Of a stretch of DNA of 64,000 nt, positions 33,019-44,064 are shown one piece after another (within the stretch, counting starts at the first letter, position 1; every line of letters starts with the position of its first letter). Source of the DNA: Selaginella moellendorffii (lineage: Eukaryota; Streptophyta; Lycopodiopsida; Selaginellales; Selaginellaceae); contig NW_003314424.1 in NCBI RefSeq assembly GCF_000143415.4, forward strand, positions 139,208 through 203,207, written 5' to 3'. The position numbers were made by a program, and so were the translations under genes. Below the pieces are notes generated by a model, which had not been told where the DNA came from, did not search any database, and saw only the letters and a list, made by a program, of their open reading frames with translations.

Positions 33019-35178
33019 CTAAGGGAGACTGGGACTTCGTCGTTGATCGGAGTTGAGCTCGTTTGCAAGCAGTGTGGTCCATGCCACACCGCCGGGAAGA
33101 AACGGCATTGTAAGCAGCAGCTCCCGAGCATCCTTGCTCCGTCCCGCCCGCCCCAACACGTCCAGCATGCAGTGGTAGTGCTCGCTCGAGTGGCTTATCC
33201 CATAGTCACTCGCCAGGCCCATGAAGTAGCGCATCCCCTTGTCCAGCAGGCCCCCGTGGCTGCACGAGAAGAGGACGCTCAGCATTGTCACCTGATCGGG
33301 AATGATGCCCTCCACCCCCATTGCACTGAAAACCTCCACCGCCGCAGCGCCTTGTCCGTTGTGGGCATTTGCGGCAATGAGAGCACTCCAAGACACCACG
33401 TCTCGTTCCGGCATCCTATCAAACGTCGCCCTTGCTTCCATCAGATGGCTGCTCTTCCCATACATGCTGATCACGGCATTGGACACCACCGTGTCGCCCG
33501 TAACGAGCTCCGATCCGTAGGCGTCTCCAAAGCTGGAGAGGACGATTCTCCCCTGGGACACCAGCCTCACGCTGGCGCAGGCCTCGAGGGCGCTCACCAG
33601 CGTCACTCTGTCACCTTGAAAACCCTCCATATCCATCGCCCGCACCAGCTGCAATGCCTCCTCGCCTTGCTCGCTCTGGGCATACGCCTGGATCACAAAG
33701 TTCCACGATATCACGTCCCGCACCGGCATCTCCTGCAGAAGCAACTCTCGTGCCGTGTCCAGATCCCCGTTGTGCGCATGCCCGGCAAGCAGCGCGTTCC
33801 AGGTGACCACGTCCTTCTCCGGCATCTCGTCAAACAGCGCCTTGGCCGCAACAACGTCGCCAGCCTGCGAGTAGGCCTGGACAAGCACATTCCACGCCAC
33901 CCGGTTGCGCAGCGGCATGCTGTCAAACGCACGGCGTGCCGCCCTTAAGTCACCAGCGTCGGCGTACATGCCGACCATGCTGCTCCTCGTCACCACGTCC
34001 TGTTCCGGCATCTTGTCGAGGAGTGCCTCTGCCTCGCGAATATTGCCCTCCCGAGCGTAGGCAGTGATCATAGTGTTCCACGTCCTTAAGTTCCTCCGAG
34101 GGGCTCTGTCAAAGAGATCTTTCGCCCTTGTCATGTCGCCGTGCTGGGAATGAGCTGCGATCATCGCGTTCCACGACACCATGTCTTGCTGTGGCATGCT
34201 CTCGAAAACTCTCACAGCCGTTTCCACCTCTCCAACTCGAACGTATGCCTGTATCAGCGCATTCCAAGCCGCAACGCATGTCTCCGGCATAGCATCAAAT
34301 GCCTTGCGGGCCTTGCCAACATGTCCGTACCTGGCATACGCTGCAATCAAGCTGGTCCACGACACTAAGTTTTTCTCTGGCATCGCATCAAACAGCTCCC
34401 TCACCTGAGTCATATCTCCCGATTCTGGATCATCTTCCTGAGATGAATATGCAGCAAGCATTGCGTTCCAGGAAACCACATTTCGCTCTGGCATGCCGTC
34501 AAACACTACTGCTGCCTTGTCTACTTGCCCTTCCCGGGCATACGCTGCAGCCATAGTCGTCCACGACACAACATCCCTTTGTGGCATAGAATCGAAGGTT
34601 AGCTTGACTCCTGCAATATCGCTGTTTTGAGAGTACGCTTGCAGCATGGCGTTCCATGCAACCAGGTTTCGCTCTGGCATCAGATTGAAGAGGGTGACTG
34701 CCTCATGTAGCTGGCCGCAGGCAGCATACACAGAGATGAGAGCCACCCATGCAATGAAATCTCTCTCTGGCATCTTGTCGAATTTTTCTTTTGCGCTCTT
34801 GCAGCTTCCTTCCCGAGAGTAGGCTACCACCATAACCACCCAAGAAACAAGATCGCGACGAGGCATTCTCTGGAATAAAAGCTCGGCCTCCAGCATATGC
34901 CCGTGTTGGGCATATGCAGAGACAATAATGTTCCAGGAAAAGACGTTGGGGCATGCCAAGCTCTCAAAGACCTTTCTCGCGTTTTCTAGGCTCCCACACT
35001 TGCTGTACATCTCCACGATCATGTTGCACACGTAGATGTTCCCACAGTGCTGGCTTTGTGCGAATAGCGAGTGCAGGCGTTGGCCGGCAGCGAGGTTCTT
35101 TGTCCTGGTGCACAGCTTGAAGGCCTCGGCGTAGGAATTGGGATCGTCTGGGATGGGACACACTTGGAGCTTGGCCAT
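33019..35178 (-). CDS. PPR protein, S/L-repeat type, organelle RNA factor
   Basis: A single exon of 719 residues made of about twenty 31-residue repeats with the core (M)P.(R/K)(D/N)(V/L)VSWNAM(I/L).AY, for example FDSMPQRDVVSWTTMAAAYA and FDGMPERNVVSWNAMLAAYS. It ends in an E1-like block (HYHCMLDVLGRAGRSKDARE, then VAWTTLLANELNSD) and stops without E+ or DYW domains. PPR proteins of this class bind organelle RNA one base per repeat and direct C-to-U editing; a protein lacking DYW would need a partner deaminase. Most repeats are S-type in a row, as in early land plants. No strong transit peptide is evident in the first 30 residues. Confidence 0.9.
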   Translation of the reverse strand: MAKLQVCPIPDDPNSYAEAFKLCTRTKNLAAGQRLHSLFAQSQHCGNIYVCNMIVEMYSKCGSLENARKVFESLACPNVFSWNIIVSAYAQHGHMLEAELLFQRMPRRDLVSWVVMVVAYSREGSCKSAKEKFDKMPERDFIAWVALISVYAACGQLHEAVTLFNLMPERNLVAWNAMLQAYSQNSDIAGVKLTFDSMPQRDVVSWTTMAAAYAREGQVDKAAVVFDGMPERNVVSWNAMLAAYSSQEDDPESGDMTQVRELFDAMPEKNLVSWTSLIAAYARYGHVGKARKAFDAMPETCVAAWNALIQAYVRVGEVETAVRVFESMPQQDMVSWNAMIAAHSQHGDMTRAKDLFDRAPRRNLRTWNTMITAYAREGNIREAEALLDKMPEQDVVTRSSMVGMYADAGDLRAARRAFDSMPLRNRVAWNVLVQAYSQAGDVVAAKALFDEMPEKDVVTWNALLAGHAHNGDLDTARELLLQEMPVRDVISWNFVIQAYAQSEQGEEALQLVRAMDMEGFQGDRVTLVSALEACASVRLVSQGRIVLSSFGDAYGSELVTGDTVVSNAVISMYGKSSHLMEARATFDRMPERDVVSWSALIAANAHNGQGAAAVEVFSAMGVEGIIPDQVTMLSVLFSCSHGGLLDKGMRYFMGLASDYGISHSSEHYHCMLDVLGRAGRSKDARELLLTMPFLPGGVAWTTLLANELNSDQRRSPSLP

Positions 35179-35281
35179 CTTCCATCACTTCATACGCAGG
35201 ACACGTCTGGAAAGAAGTGAAAAGCTCCATGAATGACACAAGCAGCAGCAGTAGCAGCGAATTGTCAACACTACGCACCAC

Positions 35282-36700
35282 GAGGAATGATGACGTGAGA
35301 AATCGTTAGTCCTTTGGGTCCTTTAGGATGCACGCGTGCCTTGTGCTCCCTTGCTGCTGCATAGTGGCTGAGCGATCCGATCATCCATTTATCCCAGCCT
35401 TGGAAAGCACCTAGGCTAGAGCGCCTTGAAACTTGCCCCAAGATCAAAGTTAGAACCAGAATTAAAAAAAATGTAACAATGTTTATATGCTTAAATAGAT
35501 ATGAAAAATGATTATTTTTAGACCATGGACATGAAAAATTTAAAATAAATATGGAAGTAGAGATATGTATGAAGATTTTAAGGTGTGATTATGAGAAATA
35601 ATTTAGATTTATAACTGAATTTATGGTGAATAGAAACCAAGACAAGCTATCATACGAGAATAAACACTCTATTGTAGCAACACTATATTGTAGGATTTTT
35701 GTAAAAATTTAACGTATATTTATTATTACATGTGATTATTAAGAGATTAGGTGTACCAAAAATCTGAGAACGCAGCTACATTACTCGTGATTTGTTTGTA
35801 TACACACTCACTTACACTTTGTTCCTTGAGCTTGAATTTGATTTGCCTTCAGTGACTATGTATATACATAGCATCATTCCCTTATAAAAAATTTACAAAG
35901 AATTTCTAATTCTCAGCTGCAAACGTCTTCACTAGCTCATTTTCTAGTAGCGCCAATCTGTGTAAAAACCTCCTACTATCTGAGCTAAGAGCTTCAGCTC
36001 CTTATGCACACTAAAAGGTATCTACCTGGCTTCTTCGAAACACACCTCAACAATGGAGCTCTTGAGTTTATTGCCACGGCCACAATGTCCTGTGACTTAC
36101 TTATAAACCCCTCCTCTAAATCAAATCCTGTAAAACCGCCAATCTGCTTACAAATACCCCAGGCATATGTAGTATATCCACCTGTTTTGTAGCACGTCTT
36201 TTACTCTACTGACTTTTGAAACCAGCAAATCAAATCACTTTCTTCCTTGATTTTGTTCAAACAAGAGCTCCCATCCCCGTATACTCCTGTAGCTGGAATG
36301 GACCTGTTCTGGAAATGGATCCCCAATTAGCCGGACAATTGTGAAGGTGTGAGAGGGAGATTAGAGAGTACGCCCTTGAGCCCAGGCAAATGTCAATCCC
36401 TGGCCAGTGTACGCGGGCGCATACGTATCGGTGATGCTGTGTGTGGCGTATGTACCGGCGAAAAGTCAATGAGCCATCCCCAAGCTCCCAGTTGTGACAG
36501 ACAGATAATCTCAAAGTCAACTGCCCAACTTCCGGAACAAAGAAGAAGGAGAGACGAAGAATTGCAGGCCCAGCGCAAAACGCAAAGAAAGCTCCCTACC
36601 CCGTCCTTCCTGACCGTCGGTGATCGGGGCGACCGCCGCCAGTCAACGTTCGACCAGCCCATCCGACGGTGGAGAGCCTGCCCCTTCCAACGGCTGGATG
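35282..36700. other. AT-rich intergenic region; no gene seen
   Basis: 35450-36250 is AT-rich with no open frame of note. 36250-36700 is less AT-rich and is probably the promoter of the small secreted protein gene at 36874. Confidence 0.5.
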
Positions 36701-36707
36701 CACCCTT

Positions 36708-36713
36708 TATAAA
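36708..36713 (+). promoter_or_regulatory. TATA box of the small secreted protein gene
   Basis: TATAAA within CCCTTTATAAAGGG, about 165 bp before the ATG at 36874, followed by a CT-rich initiator-like tract (36785-36825, CTTTCTCTCTCTCTCACTCT). Confidence 0.65.
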
Positions 36714-36873
36714 GGGCGCATTTTCGATGGATGTTTTGCTGCTTCTTCGTTCGCTAACTATACGGGGCGTTCCTCCTTCTCTTCTCGCTTTCTCCTCTTT
36801 CTCTCTCTCTCACTCTCTCTATACTGCTCTGTAAGATCAATCTCTTGAAAGCGTAGTTTGAATCTTACTAGTC

Positions 36874-37307
36874 ATGGGTATTCGCTGCAGCCTCTTGTTT
36901 CTTTCCTTGCTGCTAGCTGTCGACGTTCTCGCTCGGCCTCTTCCACCAGGTGAATGCAGTAATACTGCGGCAGAAACGAGTCCTGACTCACGGATTCGTC
37001 TTGCGTTGTGTTGTGCAGTACTAGAAAAGAAGAAGGATGCAGTGGAAGCAGCAGAGATCCTAGCTGAGAAGGAGGACTTGGATGCTGCGAGTGTGGTAAT
37101 ATACATACACAATCTGATTCGAGGCCTGCTTTGAATTTGATCTCATGTCAAACACATGTTGGTTTTCATGACAAAACGCAGCAGCTGAAGGCGCAAGTCA
37201 AGTGCGAGGAATCCAAAACAGCTTCCGATCGTGTTGCTCGAGAGCTTGCTGACAAAGCTCCGGTGCCTGCTGATCATATAGATTACATCTACGATGTGGA
37301 TCCTTGA
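36874..37307 (+). CDS. Small secreted precursor with a phytosulfokine-like C-terminus
   Basis: Two exons (36874-37095, 37182-37307; GT-AG intron of 86 nt) give 115 residues. The N-terminus MGIRCSLLFLSLLLAVDVLA is a clear signal peptide. The middle is charged and helical. The C-terminus is DHIDYIYDVDP, four to five residues from the end. Phytosulfokine precursors share this layout: about 80-120 residues, signal peptide, one intron, a Cys upstream and a C-terminal HxDYIYTQ from which YIYTQ is cut and tyrosine-sulfated. Here the pentapeptide would be YIYDV, so TQ is replaced by DV. The Asp before the first Tyr, needed by tyrosylprotein sulfotransferase, is present, and the second Tyr is next to Asp. 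Either a diverged phytosulfokine-type peptide or a chance likeness. Confidence 0.6.
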
Positions 37308-37706
37308 TCCAGGCCTCTCTTTTTTTTCTCTACCCGAATTCGAGCTCAAGATATGTACTATAGAGTGTGAGGGCCACGCGCAACTATCATCCTCTTCAAA
37401 ATGTTATATGTGTTCTCCAGTTTACATCTCCGCATTGTACAGAGCGGGGCGAGCATTATAGGGACAGGGCAGTGCAGCAAACATATAAAAAAGTCTCCTG
37501 TTCTTGGGAGTTTCGACTTTGATATACCGCATCTAAGATACAACTCTCGGGAGAACCATTGCTAAACTATAAGCTCTATAGACTTTTCAAACTCCATGTA
37601 TGTATGCGTGTGCCAGTGTGAGAGTGTGTGTGTCACGAGTGGCGTGGGAAATATGGACATGATCACCGGGATTTTATGGAATGTGACGTTGGAACATATG
37701 ATACAC

Positions 37707-39029
37707 TTAGAGGTTTGATTGATTATCATCTCTATCTTCGATCACCGGAGGAGCAGTAGTGGGATGAGGCGTGGCCGCATAAGATTCTAGTGCTTGCAGC
37801 AAAAACTCTTGACCCGACTCCACTCCGCTTTGCTCCATCTTGGACATAAGCACTGTCATCTTGTCCAGCTGCCGCTCCTCCCCATAGGCCTTGAACAGTA
37901 TGAGGTACGAGGACACGGCGGGCTTGATGTCGAGCTTGGACGCGTTGATGAACAGCGCCTCGGCCTCGTCCACCAGGCCGTGCTCAGCGTAGGCCCGCAG
38001 CAGCACGTCCAAGGTGGACACCTGCGGCTTGACGGGCGACCGCACCATCTTGTCGAAGCACTTTCGCATCGTGTCCAGCTCCCCAGCCCGGCCGTAGGAG
38101 CTCATGAGCGTGTTGAAGGTGGTCAGGTCGGGGCCGAGGCCCGCCATGTCCATCCTCACCAGCACTTGCTCCATCTTTCCCAGCTCCCGCGACTGCCCGT
38201 AGCTCGCCAGCATCGAGTTGAAAGTGGTGGCCGAGGGCTTGCACCCGGACAAGTTGACGAGCGACTTGTAAGTCCGCTCCATCTTGACAAAGTCTCCCGC
38301 CCGGCCGTAAGCATCGATGAGGACGTTGAAGGTGACAAGGTCCGGCCTCACGCCATGCTCGCTCATCTCCTTGAGCTTGTACTCCATGTCGCGGTACAGC
38401 CCCTTCTTGGCGTAGGCGTCCATGATCCCGTTGAAAGTGTAGGCGTCGGGCTTGAGATCTTCTCGGCGCAGGAGCTCCAGGAAGAGCGCCTCGGCCTTGT
38501 CCGTGAGCCCGGCCTGCGCACACGCCCGGGTGAGCATGTTGTACGTGGCGAGGCTCGGGCACGAGTGGACGCTCGTCTTCATGTGGCCGAAGTGATCCAG
38601 CGCGCTGTCCAGCGCTCGCGCAACGTTCTTGCACCTCAGGTGAGCCATGATGATGGCATTCAACACCGGCGTGGTCCTGGACGAGAGCTGGAGCTGCGAG
38701 AAGATCCACGACGCCAGCCGCAGCTGCCCCTGCTTGCCCATGGTGTCGATGATCTTGGCGTGCGCCACCTCAAGGTCCCGGTTGCTCAGCCGCGCCTCAT
38801 TCTTTTGCAGCCACTTGAAGAGCTGTGGCGATGACAAACACATCAAAACCTCGCTTGATCGAGCACGATGAACTAACCGCGAGCGCCAGCGCCCAGTCGT
38901 TGAGCCTGCCAATCTCGTCCACCAGCGCCATGAATCCATCCACGGGAATGTGCCTCGCGTACTTGTCCAGGACGTGGCTCTTGCTGCTCTTCTTGTCTTG
39001 GAGCTCGTGGAGAATCCTCATCACGGCCG

Positions 39030-39064
<35 letters not shown>

Positions 39065-39204
39065 TGCTGGTGGCTGGAGAGAGATCGATCGGCCCTCCTC
39101 CCCCTCACAAATCTCATCCTGGCGAGCTGCCCGCTGCCGCTCGTCCTGGCGTGATCGCCTCCACCATAGCCCAGCGCGGCAAAGCAGTGCCAGCGGCATT
39201 CCAT
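37707..39204 (-). CDS. P-class PPR protein with N-terminal poly-Gln
   Basis: Two exons (39204-38878, 38822-37707; GT-AG intron of 55 nt) give 480 residues. The first exon codes a basic N-terminus, a run of thirteen Gln, then MRILHELQDKKSSKSH. The second begins LFKWLQKN and holds about nine 35-residue P-type repeats, such as KPDAYTFNGIMDAYAKKGLY and RPDLVTFNVLIDAYGRAGDF. Proteins of this type act in chloroplast or mitochondrial RNA splicing, stability or translation. Which organelle is not decided by the sequence. The start codon lies only 32 bp from that of eIF3e on the other strand. Confidence 0.9.
39031..39069. repeat. CAG/CTG repeat coding poly-Gln
   Basis: Thirteen almost pure codons in the first exon of the P-class PPR gene (read as CAG on the minus strand). 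Length may vary between strains. Confidence 0.85.
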
Positions 39205-39236
39205 TTTTCTAGGGTTAGGGTTTTAGGACGACGGCT
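39205..39236. promoter_or_regulatory. 32-bp start-to-start interval with telo-box
   Basis: The interval between the divergent PPR and eIF3e start codons contains AGGGTTAGGGTTTTAGG, which on the minus strand includes AAACCCTAA, the plant telo-box found upstream of translation genes. The space is too short for two separate 5' leaders, so transcripts must start inside the partner gene or overlap it. Confidence 0.6.
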
Positions 39237-40958
39237 ATGGCGCAGTTCGACCAGACGCTCAAGATTGCGCCCTTCCTGGACAGGCATCTCGTGTTCCCGC
39301 TGCTCGAGTTCCTCCAGGACAAGGGGATCTATCCCAATGACCAGATTCTCAAGGCCAAGATCGAGCTGCTGGCCAAGACCAACATGGTCGACTACATGAT
39401 GGACATCCACCGCAGCCTCTACGACGAGGTCCCCAAAGGTAGGCGGCCTCCATTTCGCGCTCCAATGCCCATTTCCCGTTCCTTCTTCTCGCAGAGATGA
39501 TGGACAGGCGTGCCGAGGTTGTGAATCGCCTCAAGGCCCTCGAGGATCTGGCGGCTCCCTTGATCGCCTTCCTGCAAAACCCGCAAATGACAGCGGAGCT
39601 CAAGCCCGAGAGGCAAGCCAATCTCCAGATGCTTCACGACCGGTACCAGGTACTTTGTTTCTTTGGTTTCTTGTAGCACCACCATTCTTCTTCTTCGCAG
39701 ATTGGTCCCGAGCACATCGATGCGCTCTACCAATACGCAAAGTTCCAGTTTGAGTGTGGCAACTACTCGGGAGCCGCGGATTTTCTCTACCAGTATCGGA
39801 CCTTGACCATCAACAGCGAAAAGGCTTACAGTGCAATGTGGGGCAAGTTTGCAGCCGAGATACTGATGCAAAACTGGAGCGGTGCAGAATACGAGCTTGG
39901 GAAGCTCAAGGAAGCCATGGATTCTAAGGTAGTTTTGCTTTTTCTTTCCTACTTAGAAAGAAATGTTTTTGTTTCTTGTCCTCTTTGCAGAATTTTTCAT
40001 CGCCGCTTGTCCAAGTGCAAAATCGAGTGTGGCTCATGCATTGGAGCCTCTTTGTCTACTTCAACCTCGAAAGTGGGAGGCACAGTCTCATCGACTTGTT
40101 TATGAATGATAGGTGAGTGTAGGGAAAAGAAAGTTTGTGTTTTGGCTTCTCAGAGTACCTCACTCATTCTGTGTCACCAGATACCTTCATGTGATACAAA
40201 CGCATGCACACCATCTGCTGAGGTACCTCGCTGCTGCCTTTGTGGTCTGCAAGAGGAAGCATCGCGGGAACATCAAGGACTTCATCAAGGTGATCCAGCA
40301 GGAGCATCACACTTACAGGGATCCCATCACCGAGTTCCTCGAGTGCCTCTACGTCAACTACGACTTTGAAGGAGCTCAACGGAAGCTCCAAGAGTGTGAA
40401 GATGTGAGTGCCGCTTTGCTTCCCACCGCTCTCTTCATTCGTTTTTGTTTGCTTTGCAGCTCATCCTGAATGACTTCTTCCTTGGGCGTCCGGAAACGGA
40501 CAACGGCTACATTGTGTACAAGTTCAGGGACGAGTTTTTGGAGAACGCACGCCTGGCAATGTTCGAGACATACTGCAAAATCCATCAAAGGATTGACATT
40601 GGGTAAAAGTGTTCCTGGAAGTGATGGCTTGTAACTAATGTTTTTTTTCTTTTTGTGGGATCCTCAGGATGCTGTCTGACAAGCTTCACATGAATTACGA
40701 CGATGCCGAGCGCTGGATCGCCAACCTCATCAATTTTTCCAGGCTCGATGCCAAGATCGATTCGAAGAATGGAACGGTTGTCATGGGCGTGCAGCACACG
40801 GACGTGTAAGTGGAAAATCGTGTTTGAATTCTCCCTCGCTGCTGTAACAAGCTTGATGCTGCAGGTACGAGCAAGCCATCGAACGCACAAAGCCTCTGGC
40901 AACCCGAACTTACGTACTAGCACGCAACATCGCCGAGAATTTGCCTGTGAGAGCTTGA
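39237..40958 (+). CDS. Translation initiation factor eIF3 subunit e (INT6)
   Basis: Eight exons (39237-39438, 39495-39649, 39701-39928, 39991-40112, 40181-40403, 40460-40602, 40668-40805, 40865-40958) give 434 residues, near the usual 440. The N-terminal eIF3e domain has [19 protein letters not shown] and YGPxH-like [20 protein letters not shown]. The middle has [20 protein letters not shown] and [20 protein letters not shown]. The PCI domain runs through [20 protein letters not shown] and [19 protein letters not shown]. eIF3e is a scaffold subunit of the eIF3 complex on the 40S ribosome. All introns are GT-AG and 50-70 nt. The convergent cyanase gene ends 117 bp downstream. Confidence 0.96.
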
Positions 40959-41074
40959 AACCCTTGCTCGAAGTTTTGGTTCGTGAGATCTATCAAACGC
41001 AAGCGCCTTTATTTCTTTTGTTTAGAGAACACTCTTACGTAACAATCTATCCTTTCGCCGTTTAACGTCATAGC

Positions 41075-41762
41075 TCAGGAGCTTACGTTGTCTTCCTGCA
41101 ACTGTGAAGAAGCAAAGCTAGTGGTTGGATGGGATTTCTTTTTTCTCGTCTTTGGCAAGCTTACCTGAACGATATGAGGCAGGAACTTCCCATTGAGCGT
41201 GATTTGCACCCGTTCTTCACCCTCTTTGCCTTGGATTTTGTTCACCTCGCAGAAGAAACCAACTGAGGACATTCTGCCACCCAAAAGCCACAGCTTGAAA
41301 GAAGACTCGAGAGGGTGGGAATGACATACATGCCATCGCCAAATTCCTCGTTGATGATGGCCTTGATGCTCTGGGCGTAGTGCATCACAGCTTCGTTCAG
41401 CCTGAGAGCCACAAGATTGACAAAAAAGAAGCAATCCAAGTCCGAGAAACTACTGACCGATAAACAATGGGATCCTGGATGAGGGTCGGTTCGTAGGAGC
41501 GAAGTGGGGGGGCTCGCATCTTCTCGAGGAGCTCATCCGAGAGCTGTGGCACGGCATTCCGGAGGGGAGACACTTGTTCCGGGTGAAGCTGAGCCTGGCG
41601 GTGGAAGAGCTGCCCCACATACGCATTCGTGAGCCCAGTCTCGGCTGCGATCATCGTGAGCGTCTTGCCCGACCGGGACTTTGCTTCCAGCAGCTGCTCC
41701 ACCAGCGCCCTCTTGGTCCTCTTCTCGCTAGACATCCTTTCTCTCACAACTTCTAGGTCCAC
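41075..41762 (-). CDS. CYN: Cyanase (cyanate hydratase)
   Basis: Four exons (41762-41458, 41401-41330, 41273-41165, 41101-41075) give 170 residues. The N-terminal helix-bundle domain has [20 protein letters not shown]. The catalytic domain has [20 protein letters not shown] (catalytic Arg and Glu), then [18 protein letters not shown] and [10 protein letters not shown], with the conserved Ser in GIMSSV. The enzyme breaks cyanate down with bicarbonate to ammonia and CO2 as a decamer. The last exon is a 27-nt microexon coding LQEDNVSS and the stop. Two in-frame ATGs exist (41762 and 41735); the second gives a start [14 protein letters not shown] closer to plant relatives. The first lies 29 bp from the YSL start codon. 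Confidence 0.93.
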
Positions 41763-41791
41763 TCACACAGTGAACGCGAGGTAAATAAAAG
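41763..41791. promoter_or_regulatory. 29-bp start-to-start interval between cyanase and YSL
   Basis: Divergent genes with 29 bp between their outermost ATGs (56 bp if cyanase starts at 41735). No TATA box is visible. A shared bidirectional promoter must reach into at least one coding region. Confidence 0.5.
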
Positions 41792-44064
41792 ATGGATGAT
41801 GTGATTCCGGAGGAGGAGGTTCCGCCATGGACACAACAGATCACTGTGCGCGGTCTTGCCGTGAGCGTGCTACTCGGGGTTGTGTTCTCCATCATCACCC
41901 ACAAGCTCAGCCTCTCTATCGGCGTCGTTCCCTCGCTCAATGTGGCTGCGGGGCTCTTGGGTTTCCTCCTGGTGAAGTCGTGGATGGCTCTCGTGGCCAA
42001 GCTGGGCCTCGTGACCAAGCCCTTCACCCAACAGGAGAACACGGTCATCCAGACGTGCGTGGTTGCGTGCTATGGGATTGCAGTCAGTGGTAAGCTCTCC
42101 GGGCCGGGATCCCTCTGTCGCAAATCTTGGTTTGCTGGTGATACCGTCCAGGTGGATTCAGCACCTATCTGTTTGGGATGAGCAGCCGGACGTTCCAGGT
42201 CATTGGGCCTGGCTCTCCTGGAAACAGTGCACAGGATGTCAAGGATCCGAAGCTCGGCTGGATGACTTCGTTCGTGCTTACGTGCAGCTTTGTTGGAATC
42301 TTTGCTCTCGTGCCCCTTCGAAAGGTAGTGCTGCTCTTTTAGACTTCATTCAAGTTACTGCTCTCTAGGTGATGGTGATCGATTACAAGCTCACGTATCC
42401 AAGCGGCACAGCCACCGCAATGCTCATCAGCAGTTTCCACAGCAACGCGGGTGCTCACGAGGCCAGGTAACCGGGATTGGATTCCGATACTCCGTTTGAT
42501 CGTCGTGGTGTTCGTAGGAAACAAGTGGCCTGCCTCGGTAAGTCCTTTGCCGGGAGCTTTGCATGGAGCTTTCTCAAGTGGCTCGTTAGCGGTGGCACTG
42601 GAAGCAACTGCGGTTTCGAGCATTTCCCGACGCTGGGGCTCAAAGCCTATGCAAACACGTACGTGAAGAGTTCATGGAACTCTTGAGAGATCTCCTCTCA
42701 CTTGACTGTGGATATCGAGGCAGGTTCTATTTCGACTTCAGTGCTACATTTGTGGGCACCGGCATGCTGTGCCCGAGCATCGTCAACTTTTCGGCACTAG
42801 CGGGAGCCATCCTGTCTTGGGCAATCCTGTGGCCTCTCATCGGTGCCCGAGCCGGGGACTGGTATCCCGCGGGCCTGGAACCTACGAACTTCAAGGGGCT
42901 CTATGGATACAAGGTATGTGTGTGTTTTACAAAGGACAAGTCTGAGCTTGCTTGCTTTCTTAGGTGTTTATCGCCATTGCTCTCATCCTCGGCGATGGCC
43001 TCTACAATCTTCTCAAGATCGCCGTCATCAGCCTGAGGGCGGCCATGATCCACAAGGCAGGAGGGGACGACGCAACCGGTACGCAAGATCATCTTGGTTT
43101 GAAAAACTGACTGTGGAGCTCGTCCATCGGGCTCGCAGTAGTCCCGCTGTTGGATCTGGATCGAGACAAGCTAACCGAGACGTTCACCATGGAGGGCGTG
43201 CCAATGTGGATAGCCGCTACCGGATACGTGCTCCTGTCGCTGCTCTCGGTGCTGCACATACCCACGATCATCCCGGCACTACGCTGGTACCACGTCCTCG
43301 TCTGCTACCTCGTCGCCCCGGTGTTTGGCTTCTGCAACGCTTACGGCGCCGGGTTGACGGACTGGAACCTGGCGTCGTCGTATGGCAAGATGGGGCTGTT
43401 CGTGTTCGGGGCGTGGGTGGGATCGTCGGGTGGCGGCGTCATGGCTGGCCTTGGAGCTTGCGGCCTCGTCGTGTCCATCGCCTCCAACGCTGCCGATCTC
43501 ATGCAAGACTTGAAGACCGGCTACCTCACACAGTCGTCGCCGCGCTCCATGTTCGTGAGCCAGCTCCTGGGGACGCTGCTGGGATGCTTTATAGCTCCGC
43601 TCACCTTCTGGATGTTTTGGAAGGCGTTCCCGGACGTCGGCCTGCCCGACGGGGAGTACAAGGCCCCCACCGCCATCGCCTACCGCCAGATCGCCATCCT
43701 GGGTGTGCAAGGCCTGGCAGCTCTTCCGGCCCACTGCCTCGAGTTTTGCATCGCCTTCTTCGCGCTGGCGCTGCTCCTGAATGCCGGCAGGGACTGCTTC
43801 TCCTGGCGGTGGCTGCCAATCCCGGTGGCGATGGCGATCCCCTTCTACATCGGCGCCTACTTCGCGGTGGACATGGTGGTGGGCAGCCTGGTGATGATCC
43901 TGTGGGAGAGGCTCCGCGGCAAGGACGAAGCGAGCGCGTATGGAGCGGCAGTGGCGTCGGGCCTCATCTGCGGCGATGGATTGTGGACGATCCCCTCAGC
44001 CGTGGTGGCGCTGCTCAAAATCAAGCCTCCCATGTGTATGACCTTCCTTCCAACTGCGACTTAA
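41792..44064 (+). CDS. YSL metal-nicotianamine transporter (OPT family)
   Basis: Seven exons (41792-42089, 42152-42324, 42369-42466, 42518-42658, 42724-42913, 42964-43078, 43139-44064) give 646 residues with about 14 membrane spans. Landmarks: [100 protein letters not shown] and [20 protein letters not shown]. These match Yellow Stripe-Like proteins, which move iron, copper and other metals as nicotianamine complexes across the plasma membrane or tonoplast. The last exon is long (926 nt), as in other YSL genes. Substrate cannot be told from sequence alone. Confidence 0.95.

Noticed and set aside
33043-33948. 301-residue plus-strand frame
   Set aside because: It is the antisense shadow of the PPR gene; regular repeats on the minus strand explain it.
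37794-38834. 346-residue plus-strand frame
   Set aside because: Antisense shadow of the P-class PPR gene, with no family resemblance.
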